From the NCBI GenBank assembly GCA_964608745.1, contig CAZSPC010000001.1, forward strand, positions 1 to 64,000: a stretch of DNA of 64,000 nucleotides, in the 5' to 3' direction. This DNA is from UBA12079 sp964608745. GTDB lineage: Bacteria > Patescibacteriota > Minisyncoccia > Phycocordibacterales > UBA12079. The notes under the pieces are model-generated. The model had not been told where the DNA came from, did not search any database, and saw only the letters and a program-made list of their open reading frames with translations. Of the stretch, positions 57,089 to 64,000 are shown in pieces (position 1 is the stretch's first letter; each line of letters opens with the position of its first letter). The position numbers were made by a program, and so were the translations under genes.

Positions 57089-58075
57089 ATGCCAGAACTT
57101 CCAGAGGTACAAACAATCGTAAATGATTTAAATGAAAAGATTATCGGCGAGAGAATCGTCGATTTTTGGTCTGATTGGAAAAAAAGAGTACGGCCAAATT
57201 TTTCTAAGTTTAAAAGAGAAATTAATGGGGCGAAAATAATGGGAGTAAGAAGAATAGGAAAGCAAATTATAATTGATTTGGACCCGCCTGCCACTGCGAG
57301 GCATAAGCGGGCAAGTAACAAAAAGTCGATTTTGATTCATCTAAAAATGACGGGATATCTTTTGTTTAAGCCTGTAGCTGGGAGCCTAAAGCCAGTAGCT
57401 AGACGAAATTTCGTCTCCGCCAAAATTTCGTCTCCGTCGTCTTTGCGAGTGCGAAGTACGAAGCAATCCAGGCTTTTTGAGGCGAAGCCGAACCACTATT
57501 TCGAAGAAAAAGTAAACCAATACATTCATCATATTATCACTTTTAAATCGGGAAACACTCTGAAGTTTTCTGATTTGAGGAAGTTTGGGTGGTTGAGTGT
57601 GGTACAAACAAGTGAAGTAGAAAACCAAAAGGAAATTCAACAATTAGGTGTTGATGCAATGAGTCGATCTTTTACTCTTAAAAAATTCAAAGAAATTTTG
57701 CACAAAAAACCAAAATCTGTTATTGGTACATTGTTATTAGATCAACATCAAATTGCAGGGATCGGAAATATTTATCGAAGCGAGATTTTGTTTTCAGCCA
57801 AAGTATATCCCGAAAGAAAGGTGTATACTTTGACTGAAACAGAAATCAAAGAAATTTTTAAGTTTACAAAATCAATTTTAAAACGCGCAATAAAAATGCG
57901 CGGTACATCCGATTCGGATTATCGTGATGCCGAAGGAAAGCCTGGAAATTTTCAAAAAGTTCTAAATGTATATCGTCGAGAAAAACAAAAGTGTAAGAAA
58001 TGCAAAACAAATTTAATTAAAAGGAAAAAATTAGGACAAAGAAGTTTTTTCTACTGTTCTAAATGTCAAAAATAA
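57089..58075 (+). CDS. mutM: formamidopyrimidine-DNA glycosylase (Fpg/MutM) with in-frame repeat insertions
   Basis: Removes oxidised purines from DNA. The catalytic PELPEVQTI N-terminus, the HLKMTGYLLF segment, the QIAGIGNIYRSEILF helix-two-turn-helix, RGTSDSDYRD and the zinc finger CKKC...CSKC at the end are intact. Two stretches are foreign to the family: about residues 65-79 (DPPATARHKRASNKK) and 95-139, both encoded by repeat-like DNA that includes AGACGAAATTTCGTCT and the TTTGCGA...GAAGCAATCC repeat. They fall in surface loops of the N-terminal domain, so the enzyme may still work. Confidence 0.92.
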   Translation: MPELPEVQTIVNDLNEKIIGERIVDFWSDWKKRVRPNFSKFKREINGAKIMGVRRIGKQIIIDLDPPATARHKRASNKKSILIHLKMTGYLLFKPVAGSLKPVARRNFVSAKISSPSSLRVRSTKQSRLFEAKPNHYFEEKVNQYIHHIITFKSGNTLKFSDLRKFGWLSVVQTSEVENQKEIQQLGVDAMSRSFTLKKFKEILHKKPKSVIGTLLLDQHQIAGIGNIYRSEILFSAKVYPERKVYTLTETEIKEIFKFTKSILKRAIKMRGTSDSDYRDAEGKPGNFQKVLNVYRREKQKCKKCKTNLIKRKKLGQRSFFYCSKCQK

Positions 58076-58108
58076 AAGTATTTTAGGATTATTTTTGAGG
58101 TATTAAAG

Positions 58109-58170
58109 TTAAAAAACTACCCTACGACGTTTTTAACGATCGTTAAAAACGTCGTAGGGTAGTTTTTTAA
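58109..58170. repeat. perfect 62-nt palindrome
   Basis: 31-nt arms meet without a loop at AACGATCGTT. It lies between the 3' ends of mutM and the convergent 58237 gene. Confidence 0.85.
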
Positions 58171-58201
58171 CAATAATGTAGAATAATGGTACTCTTTATT
58201 A

Positions 58202-58232
58202 AAATTATCCTCGACTTTATAAAGTCGAGGAT
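58202..58232 (-). terminator. terminator of the 58237 gene
   Basis: ATCCTCGACTTT and AAAGTCGAGGAT pair; on the minus strand AATTTTAAT follows. Confidence 0.7.
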
Positions 58233-58236
58233 ATAT

Positions 58237-58569
58237 CTAGCACCTATCTCCAAAAGCTATATGAAATCCTAAATTTCTGGATTTTCTAGCAATACTCTCC
58301 ATTGTTTTTTGGTTGTTCGTCGAATATACAAATATTTCTTGCCAAGTTGTATTGTCTCTGATTGCAAGACTAATCGCATATCCTTTTATTGATATCTTTA
58401 CCCTTTTTTCTCCGTTGATTGGTTTTAGTCCAGCTTTTATTAATCCGAGTTGAATTTTTGTTATTTCTAGTTCATCGTGAATTGCATCTGTAATTTTCCC
58501 GGCCATTGGAATAATTGTTGTGTGACTTGTGCAATACTTTCCTCCATTTCGGTGTTTCTTTTTGGACAT
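58237..58569 (-). CDS. DUF2103-like hypothetical protein, 110 aa
   Basis: The product starts MSKKKHRNGGKYCTSHTTI, with HTTIIPMAGKITDAI near the N-terminus and VKISIKGYAISLAIRDNTTWQEIFVYST in the middle. This pattern resembles the DUF2103 group of predicted metal-binding proteins; I hold that at moderate confidence. A GGGGG ribosome site precedes the ATG. Confidence 0.65.
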   Translation of the reverse strand: MSKKKHRNGGKYCTSHTTIIPMAGKITDAIHDELEITKIQLGLIKAGLKPINGEKRVKISIKGYAISLAIRDNTTWQEIFVYSTNNQKTMESIARKSRNLGFHIAFGDRC

Positions 58570-58657
58570 GATATTTCCCCCTTTCTATTTTAGATAAATT
58601 CTATATGATATTTAATACTAAAAAGTTTAATTTGTCTAGTATGTTACAATATTTTAT

Positions 58658-59164
58658 ATGAAAAAAGTCGTTGTAAACGATAGAATGCAGAAAGGATATT
58701 CTTATAAATTAAGTGAGCCTATGGGGAAGAATTTTACCAATGATTTCAAGTCCGAACTAACTCCAAAAGAGATGTTGGAGCTAGGTGTATTTGGTGGTCG
58801 ATATATAAGAGATTGCCAAAATGAATTCCCAAAAAGTTGGTTTAGACAGGCAAGGTTACACCCCAAAAATACCACAGGGCATAGTCCTGAATTGAATTAT
58901 TTTAAAGTTGACGCTAGTCAACCACTTTCTGTCTGGAAAGAAAAGGGTTGGTTGTATAAAAATGACCCTCGTGGTTGGTTTCAGTGGTATTGTCGGTACT
59001 ATATGGGCAGAAGAATTCCAGAAGAAGATGAAAGACAAATTGGTCGTTGGAAAGCATTTAAAAGGCATTTAGGGGCAGTAAAAAAGAACTGTAAAAGGAG
59101 TGACAAAAATTGTCGCCCAAAACAAAAACAAGCACTCTTACATTGGGCATATGATTGTAGATAA
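58658..59164 (+). CDS. conserved hypothetical protein, 168 aa, tryptophan-rich
   Basis: Highlights are GVFGGRYIRDCQNEFP, the segment DPRGWFQWYCRYYMGRR, EDERQIGRWKAFKRHLG and the ending KQKQALLHWAYDC. Proteins with this WFQWY/RQALLQWAYD pattern occur in bacteria and some eukaryotes, without known function. TACAAT ends 7 nt before the ATG, so the transcript is probably leaderless. Confidence 0.7.
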   Translation: MKKVVVNDRMQKGYSYKLSEPMGKNFTNDFKSELTPKEMLELGVFGGRYIRDCQNEFPKSWFRQARLHPKNTTGHSPELNYFKVDASQPLSVWKEKGWLYKNDPRGWFQWYCRYYMGRRIPEEDERQIGRWKAFKRHLGAVKKNCKRSDKNCRPKQKQALLHWAYDCR

Positions 59165-59199
59165 GCATACTAATCTATGAATGATATCAGTGCAATGAA

Positions 59200-59300
59200 T
59201 TTACCCGCACACCTTTCGTACCACCGTCTTTCAGACAGAGCATAACTAAACAATTTTTATATTTTTAATAATGATATGAAAGGTTTGGCGGGTGTATACA
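59200..59300. other. possible structured RNA in a gene-free stretch
   Basis: ACCCGC and CCTTTC pair with GAAAGG and GCGGGT some 80 nt downstream, enclosing a GTCT-TTC-AGAC hairpin. No promoter or terminator is evident. Heptad-type units flank the stretch (59166-59190 and 59398-59425). Confidence 0.3.
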
Positions 59301-59425
59301 AATATTGTTTATTAAAATTTTACTAGCAGTGAAGTATTTTGTTTAACAAAGTTTAACTAAAAAATGATTTTTGTTTTTCTAGAATTTGTTTCCATTTGTA
59401 TTATTAGTATAATTTGTATATTGGT

Positions 59426-59854
59426 ATGTTTAACTTATTTATTTTAATAACAGGGTTTGTAATTGGTCTAGGAGCAGTTACTGTGATTGATATTTTGGGT
59501 TTCTTGGGGATGAATTCTGGGTACTGGACGGAGGCAACAATTCGAGCGCACAAAGTTACCAAGCTTTTGATTTGGATTGGTATATTTCTGCTGACCATCG
59601 GCACCTTTCTTTTTTACCCGGCAGGTATATATAAAAGTATTCAATTTGGTTTGATAGTCTTGCTAATTCTAAACGGCTTATATTTAAGTTTTTATGTTAG
59701 CCCTTTTTTGTTAAAAAAAGAAAAAGAAGGGAGATCACAGGAATTGTTACCTTTTAAATTAAAGTTAGGAATTGGTATCAGCTTAATTTTTTCAATAATT
59801 GGTTGGTGGTTTTCTTTGGGCATGCTTTGCTGGTATATTATTAATATTATTTAA
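59426..59854 (+). CDS. four-helix membrane protein, 142 aa
   Basis: Hydrophobic segments at about 4-26, 44-64, 72-92 and 110-140. A histidine and basic residues lie between the first two. No family recognised. The frame opens at TTG 59414 inside repeat sequence; ATG 59426 is preferred. It is convergent with the hemerythrin gene and shares a terminator. Confidence 0.65.
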   Translation: MFNLFILITGFVIGLGAVTVIDILGFLGMNSGYWTEATIRAHKVTKLLIWIGIFLLTIGTFLFYPAGIYKSIQFGLIVLLILNGLYLSFYVSPFLLKKEKEGRSQELLPFKLKLGIGISLIFSIIGWWFSLGMLCWYIINII

Positions 59855-59863
59855 GATTTAATA

Positions 59864-59904
59864 AACAAAAAGGGCAGGAATCCGATTCCTGCCCTTTTTG
59901 TTTT
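59864..59904. terminator. bidirectional terminator (GGGCAGGAATC type)
   Basis: AAACAAAAAGGGCAGGAATC and its complement around a C; T runs on both strands serve the two convergent genes. The core matches 12343-12365. Confidence 0.85.
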
Positions 59905-59917
59905 TCTAACTTATAAA

Positions 59918-60322
59918 TTAATTGTACTGTTTAATAAAATCAGCATACTTTTTATCTTCAATCGTTATGTGATCAACCCACCAATTACCTAGAAAAGTTT
60001 GTGTTTCAAGCATTAACTCTTTGGTTGGACCTACTTTTTCTAAATTTTCTTTAAAATCTTCGTATTTTTTTATAAACCCAGCGTGTATTTCTTTGTGCGC
60101 CCTAATTTCTGGATAGTTGTTATCTTCCATATATTTTTCTTCATATTTAAAGTGGGTGTCAGTGTATGCGTCTAAAAAATCCATATTATCTTTTATAACC
60201 GATACATCTTTTTCTTGCATTATAGCTTCAAGAAGAAAGTTTATTTGTTCTAATAATTTTTGGTGTTGGTTGTCGAGTGTTTCATTACCAACTGATATAT
60301 TTGGTGTCCATTCAAATTTCAT
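59918..60322 (-). CDS. bacteriohemerythrin 1
   Basis: Binds O2 at a di-iron site. The ligands are visible in order: NQHQK (about residue 20), THFKYEEKYM (His and Glu, about 57-61), HKEIH (about 77) and the C-terminal WWVDHITIEDKKY. The 134 residues form a single-domain protein. It has a promoter (TATAAT at 60438-60443, minus strand) and a leader nearly the same as that of rpsN. A second hemerythrin lies at 62674. Confidence 0.93.
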   Translation of the reverse strand: MKFEWTPNISVGNETLDNQHQKLLEQINFLLEAIMQEKDVSVIKDNMDFLDAYTDTHFKYEEKYMEDNNYPEIRAHKEIHAGFIKKYEDFKENLEKVGPTKELMLETQTFLGNWWVDHITIEDKKYADFIKQYN

Positions 60323-60443
60323 ATTTCACTTATGAACGAAGTGAATTAGTGAAATATGATCCAGCTGTATCTTTTGTAAAATTTATTTTATAAAAGTACG
60401 GTTGGATAATATCTCCAAATCCACACGCTCTAATTTAATTATA
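60323..60443 (-). promoter_or_regulatory. promoter and family E leader before hemerythrin
   Basis: From the likely start near 60430 the RNA reads GAGCGTGTGGATTTGGAGAT, then the CCAACCGTACTTTTATAAAAT hairpin and a second hairpin (ATTTCACT/AGTGAAAT) ending at the ATG. It corresponds stem by stem to 13027-13133. Confidence 0.7.
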
Positions 60444-60498
60444 ATATTAAACAAATTATACCATTTAATTATCAGTTCAAAATGTTAAAATTAACACA

Positions 60499-61419
60499 AT
60501 GCTTCGACTAATTCGTTTGATTACAGAAAATCATTACATAATTGTTGGCTCGGCTCTTTTGGTGGGTATTTTTTGTGCTGACAGCGTTATGTTTTTAGCA
60601 GAATACAGTACTTTAATTCTGGCTATAATTTTCTTTTTGAGTTCTCTGAAAATTGATTTAAGTAAAATAAAAACCAGTTTACATAAAACAAGAGATATTA
60701 TTGCTGTTAATATTATCACTCTATTTGTGTTGCCGATTGTTGCTTATTATTTAACAAGTATTTTTTATCCTCAATTAGCGATTGCTTTTTTGCTTCTTTC
60801 AGTTATGCCTGCGGGGATGACAGCACCTTTGTTGACAGAAATTGTGAAAGGAAAACAAAGTCTTGCTTTGATTTTAACAGTTTCGACTTCTTTGTTGGCA
60901 CCAATTACCGCACCATTGATGATTAAATTTTTAATTGGAGCGAACATTGATGTAAGTTTTTTTGATATGTTTTGGTTGCTTGCGAAGGTTATTTATATTC
61001 CATTTGTTTTGGCTCAGATAGTAAAAAAATTTTGGCAGAATAGTATTGATAAGGTTTCAAACTTACTAAAACCACTATCAGTTATTTTATTAGGCTTATT
61101 GATTATGGTTATAGTAGCAAAACAAGCTGACACAATTTTAGAAAGTTTAAAAAACGGTGGAGAATACTTAATTTATTTAGGATTGCTTTTTGGCTTTTTC
61201 TTTCTACTACATTTTTTGGGATACTTTTCTTGTTTTTGGGAAAAAGAAAAAAGGTATCGGATTACTGTTGTAGTTTGTTTAACCTATATGAATTTTACCT
61301 TGGCGATTGAACTAGCAAATAATTTTTTCACAGAACCAAATGTAATTATTCCAGTAGTTTTGTCTGTGATTCCTTGGTCGATTATGTTTATTCCATTTAA
61401 ACGTATTATGTTAAAATAA
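60499..61419 (+). CDS. bile acid:sodium symporter (BASS) family transporter
   Basis: The 306 residues have nine or ten membrane helices. The segments FFLSSLKIDLSKIK, LLLSVMPAGMTAPLLTEIVKG (the crossing motif region) and TYMNFTLAIELANNFF resemble the SBF/BASS fold. The substrate is unknown; family members carry organic anions with sodium. TGTTAAAAT ends 7 nt before the ATG. The next gene starts 5 nt after its stop, so the two are an operon. Confidence 0.8.
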   Translation: MLRLIRLITENHYIIVGSALLVGIFCADSVMFLAEYSTLILAIIFFLSSLKIDLSKIKTSLHKTRDIIAVNIITLFVLPIVAYYLTSIFYPQLAIAFLLLSVMPAGMTAPLLTEIVKGKQSLALILTVSTSLLAPITAPLMIKFLIGANIDVSFFDMFWLLAKVIYIPFVLAQIVKKFWQNSIDKVSNLLKPLSVILLGLLIMVIVAKQADTILESLKNGGEYLIYLGLLFGFFFLLHFLGYFSCFWEKEKRYRITVVVCLTYMNFTLAIELANNFFTEPNVIIPVVLSVIPWSIMFIPFKRIMLK

Positions 61420-61424
61420 CAATT

Positions 61425-62000
61425 ATGAAAACTCTTATAATATATTCTCACCCTGATACTGATGGTTATTGTGCTGAAACTTTGCGTCAGGTGGAGAAAA
61501 AGCTGAAACAGTTAAATAAAGAATATGAAATAATCGATTTGTATAAGATTGATTATAATCCTGTGCTTCAAGAAGACGAACATTATACAGCAGGGAATAA
61601 AAGTATAAGTCAGCAAAACTTAGAAATTCAAGAAAAAATAAAGCTGGCACAAAATTTAATTTTTATTTATCCAATTTGGTGGGGTAGTATGCCGGCTATT
61701 TTGAAAGGTTTTTTTGATCGGATTTTGACTTCTGGTTTTGCGTTTAAATTCAAGGATAAAGGAGGGGTGAGTGGACTTTTAAAAAACAAGAAAGCTGTAA
61801 TATTTGTTTCAAGTGGAGGGCCTCAAATTAATTATCTTTGGTTTGATGCAAATAAGAGAATCATTAAAAATAAAATTTTAGGATTTTGTGGGATTGATAC
61901 AAAAATATTTCAAGTTTATAAGGCGTATCAATTGGATGATAAAAAGAAAAAAGAGATTGCACAAAATATTGAGAGAGGATTAAGTTTTTTAAAGTTATAA
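61425..62000 (+). CDS. flavodoxin-fold NAD(P)H:quinone oxidoreductase-like protein
   Basis: KTLIIYSHPDTDGYCAETL at the N-terminus forms the FMN phosphate site, and FIYPIWWGSMPAILKGFFDRIL is the family signature; GGVSGLLKNKKAVIFVSSGGP follows. The 191 residues match the KefF/MdaB/NQO group, which reduces quinones by two electrons. It lies 5 nt after the BASS transporter. Confidence 0.9.
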   Translation: MKTLIIYSHPDTDGYCAETLRQVEKKLKQLNKEYEIIDLYKIDYNPVLQEDEHYTAGNKSISQQNLEIQEKIKLAQNLIFIYPIWWGSMPAILKGFFDRILTSGFAFKFKDKGGVSGLLKNKKAVIFVSSGGPQINYLWFDANKRIIKNKILGFCGIDTKIFQVYKAYQLDDKKKKEIAQNIERGLSFLKL

Positions 62001-62063
62001 ATTTTTTAAGGTTTCTCATTCTAATATTCTAACGAATGTTAGAATGAGGAAATATATTGGTTT

Positions 62064-62660
62064 ATGAAAAAATATGAAATAAAAAATTTTGAAGTAGAAA
62101 AATTGGAGGGGATTTCTGAAAAACAAATTGAGGAGCATTTGAAACTTTATGCTGGTTATGTGAATCATACAAATTTGATTCGAGAAAAAATTAAGGAATT
62201 ATCCAAAGACAAGGAAAATAATAACTATATTATTTCTGAGCTTCGCAGACGCTTTGGTTTTGAATTCAATGGAATGCGAATGCATGAATATTATTTTGAA
62301 CAATTTGAGGGTGGTGCAAAAGAATTAAATCAGGAAAGTAAGTTGGCACAATCTTTGGTTGAAAAATATGGAAGCGTTGAATTGGCAATTGACCATTTAA
62401 AAGAAGTTGGAATGAGTCGGGGAATTGGTTGGGCGGTTTTATATTTTGATCCGGTCGCACAAACTCCACATACTGTTTTTGTGGCTGATCACGAGATTGG
62501 TCAATTAGCTGGGCTACCAATCTTACTGGTAATTGATATGTGGGAACATGCTTTTATGGTTGATTATGTTCCTGGGGAAAAAGGCAAGTATATAGACTCA
62601 TTTTTGAAAAATCTTAATTGGGAGGTTGTTGAAAGGAGATTTAATAAGATTATTAGCTAA
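62064..62660 (+). CDS. sodA: superoxide dismutase, Fe/Mn family
   Basis: Converts superoxide to O2 and H2O2. The C-terminal half is clear: GIGWAVLYFDP, VIDMWEHAFMVDYVPGEKGKYIDSFLKNLNWE with the ligand pair D and H. A second ligand is in NGMRMHEYYFEQF. The first-helix ligand is probably the histidine in IEEHLKLYAGYV, though the usual HHxxYV pattern is altered. Lying between an oxidoreductase and a hemerythrin, it is part of an oxygen-handling group. Confidence 0.87.
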   Translation: MKKYEIKNFEVEKLEGISEKQIEEHLKLYAGYVNHTNLIREKIKELSKDKENNNYIISELRRRFGFEFNGMRMHEYYFEQFEGGAKELNQESKLAQSLVEKYGSVELAIDHLKEVGMSRGIGWAVLYFDPVAQTPHTVFVADHEIGQLAGLPILLVIDMWEHAFMVDYVPGEKGKYIDSFLKNLNWEVVERRFNKIIS

Positions 62661-62673
62661 TTAAAAAATAAAT

Positions 62674-63084
62674 ATGTTAATAGAATGGAAAAAAGAATAT
62701 GAAATTGGTATTAAGACGATCGATGAACAACATAGTGGTCTTGTTAATGTAATGAATAGACTGAATGAAAAAATTGATACCAATGAATTTTCTGATTCAG
62801 AAGTAATCACTTCTCTTTTAGATGATTTGGTAGAGTATACCAAAAACCACTTTGGTTTTGAAGAAAGGTATATGGAAGAATTTGATTTTGAATATAAAGA
62901 TGAGCATAAAAAAGCCCATAATTCTTTTGTTGAAAAAGTTATTGAATTAACTAAGAAATATGAAGAAGATAATGTGGAGACTTGTTTTGAATTGATAGAT
63001 TATTTAGAGGATTGGTTTATTACCCATGTTACAGGAGAAGATCGTAGATATGTTGATTTGTTTTTATCAAAAGGTATTAAGTAA
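62674..63084 (+). CDS. bacteriohemerythrin 2
   Basis: The di-iron ligands lie in DEQHSGLV, NHFGFEERYM, HKKAHNSF and the C-terminal FITHVTGEDRRYVD. The 136 residues are a single domain, related to the protein at 59918. It starts 13 nt after the superoxide dismutase and is likely cotranscribed. A hairpin with about 22-nt arms follows its stop. Confidence 0.93.
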   Translation: MLIEWKKEYEIGIKTIDEQHSGLVNVMNRLNEKIDTNEFSDSEVITSLLDDLVEYTKNHFGFEERYMEEFDFEYKDEHKKAHNSFVEKVIELTKKYEEDNVETCFELIDYLEDWFITHVTGEDRRYVDLFLSKGIK

Positions 63085-63134
63085 GTAAAAAAGAACTGTA
63101 CAATTAATTGTACAGTTCTTTTTACTTTCTTAAT
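63076..63134. terminator. hairpin between convergent genes
   Basis: AGTAAAAAAGAACTGTACAA and its near-complement meet at AATT; the outer part reaches the last codons of the hemerythrin and the stop of the opposite gene. Confidence 0.75.
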
Positions 63135-63546
63135 TTTCACAAATAATTTCCCACTCGTTTTCTGTTACTTCTAGTGTTTCCTTACACTCTTCTGTCATTG
63201 AATTTGGCGCTACAACAGGACAAGAAAATCGTGAACCACCATCTATCGGATAATAAGAAGAGCCACTTCCTGGAAGTCCGCTAACAACTTTTATAAATTC
63301 TTCACTTAGGAGAACGGTAGATACTCCCATATTGTCACAATATTTTTTAGCCAATTCTTTTATTGACTCTGTTTCTTCGGTCGTAGTTCCTTGTTGGTTG
63401 TTTTCTTCTTTAATTATTGTTTCAGTATTTGCTGTTTGTGTATCAGCCCCAATGATTTCTTCGTTTGGGTTTTGGCTGTTGTAGTAGGTTAAGATTAACC
63501 ACCCGGCAACCAGGATTGCTAAAATTATAATAAGTTTTTTAATCAT
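63130..63546 (-). CDS. membrane-anchored extracytoplasmic protein, 138 aa
   Basis: An N-terminal helix (about residues 4-22) is followed by a threonine/glutamate-rich linker and a small domain with four cysteines (KYCDNMG, FSCPVVAP, EECKETL, IICEN), perhaps two disulphides. No family recognised. A heptad repeat (ACTAAAAACTATTTAACT, 63587-63613) lies upstream. Confidence 0.65.
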   Translation of the reverse strand: MIKKLIIILAILVAGWLILTYYNSQNPNEEIIGADTQTANTETIIKEENNQQGTTTEETESIKELAKKYCDNMGVSTVLLSEEFIKVVSGLPGSGSSYYPIDGGSRFSCPVVAPNSMTEECKETLEVTENEWEIICEN

Positions 63547-63634
63547 ATTTTAATTGGTAGTTGTTAGTTTATGGTGAATAGAAAAAATTCTAAAAACTAA
63601 AAACTATTTAACTATATTAATTATTTAATTACTT

Positions 63635-63823
63635 CTATAATATTGTATCATTTTTTTCTTTCAATTCACTGACCTCATTTTTTGTTGTTTCGTGTTTTGT
63701 TTTTTTACATTTCTTTTTGGGTTTGATTCCGATGTTTTTTACGACACCTTTAAGTCTAGGGGCAACTCTTAATTTACCCCAAAATCTTTGCCAACCTCTT
63801 CCTTTTTTTCTTATTTTTATCAT
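63635..63823 (-). CDS. small basic protein, 62 aa
   Basis: Highly basic: MIKIRKKGRGWQRFWGKLR at the start, a GIKPKKKCKKTKHETTK middle and a charged tail. It could bind nucleic acid. A TACAAT box ends 6 nt before the ATG, supporting a real leaderless gene. It is divergent from the AbrB-like gene across a 42-nt palindrome. Confidence 0.55.
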   Translation of the reverse strand: MIKIRKKGRGWQRFWGKLRVAPRLKGVVKNIGIKPKKKCKKTKHETTKNEVSELKEKNDTIL

Positions 63824-63854
63824 ACCTATATTGTATCATTTTAGGGGGAATAAG

Positions 63855-63896
63855 GTATCATACAAGTATCGTACTAGTACGATACTTGTATGATAC
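63855..63896. promoter_or_regulatory. 42-nt perfect palindrome overlapping a -10 box
   Basis: GTATCATACAAGTATCGTAC and T form one arm, its complement the other, centre CTAG. It overlaps the TACAAT (63894-63899) of the next gene, as expected of an operator. Confidence 0.7.
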
Positions 63897-63906
63897 AATA
63901 TTAGAT

Positions 63907-64000
63907 ATGACAAAAGAAATTAGAAAAATAACTAGAACAAGTCGAGGAACTTATTATATTAGTATCCCCAAAGAACTAATTAAAGAATTAAGGTTTAAAG
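63907..64000 (+). CDS. AbrB-like DNA-binding protein (N-terminal part, cut by window end)
   Basis: The 31 visible residues MTKEIRKITRTSRGTYYISI and PKELIKELRFK match the swapped-hairpin AbrB/SpoVT domain. Such proteins are often autoregulated transition-state regulators or antitoxins. TACAAT ends 7 nt before the ATG. The large palindrome just upstream is a likely binding site for this protein; this is inferred. Confidence 0.75.
   Translation, partial: MTKEIRKITRTSRGTYYISIPKELIKELRFK

Overview
The window is AT-rich and looks like a chromosome segment of a Patescibacteria/CPR bacterium, most likely a parcubacterium. The reasons are: ribosomal protein clusters without uL30 between uS5 and uL15; lysine/glutamate-rich tails on several ribosomal proteins; a zinc-ribbon S14; two four-helix-bundle (S23/IVP-like) genes; very large secreted proteins of repeated GIGTTSP-type units; and few metabolic genes. 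No rRNA, tRNA or CRISPR array was recognised.

Layout. 1-6.8 kb: small accessory genes, a dUTPase, the L10-L12 operon behind a structured leader, a winged-helix protein and a mechanosensitive-channel-like protein. 6.9-17.7 kb: the S19-to-SecY half of the S10/spc cluster, interrupted between L5 and S14 by two orphan genes. 17.7-29.4 kb: an island between secY and adk-map, bounded by two REP-associated tyrosine transposase (RAYT) genes and carrying a 1899-aa fibre-like surface protein, a LamG/SPRY-like surface protein, a short signal peptidase I and a DUF5011 surface protein. 29.4-39.2 kb: adk, map, a methyltransferase, ndk, a structured RNA, infC-rpmI-rplT (reverse), a uracil-DNA glycosylase, CreD, a ComEC-like hydrolase and rpmB. 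39.2-54.8 kb: a four-helix-bundle gene, an S2P protease, then S12-S7-EF-G and, after other genes, EF-Tu-S10-L3-L4-L23-L2. The L2|S19 junction of the usual S10 operon is therefore broken, and the two halves lie about 37 kb apart. 54.8-64 kb: a trypsin-like protease, a second four-helix-bundle gene, MutM, and a group likely to deal with oxygen or redox stress (two hemerythrins, a superoxide dismutase, a flavodoxin-fold oxidoreductase, a BASS-type transporter).

The most striking content lies between the genes. (A) About 16 imperfect palindromes with arms of degenerate 7-nt units sit just upstream of ribosomal protein and tuf genes; two related elements enclose a four-helix-bundle gene, suggesting full-length and deleted forms of one element, much like the intervening sequences of some 23S rRNAs. 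(B) A second family of about 120-nt palindromes sits just downstream of translation genes. (C) REP-like palindromes flank both RAYT genes and also lie inside both reading frames at the same place. (D) Two different leader RNAs each occur twice before unrelated genes. (E) Repeats have entered mutM and possibly a ComEC-like gene in frame. Many genes have a TGTTANAAT-type -10 box only 6-7 nt before ATG and so are probably leaderless, while a separate set of small orphan genes has strong Shine-Dalgarno sites. Coordinates and base pairings were read by eye; nothing was searched against a database.
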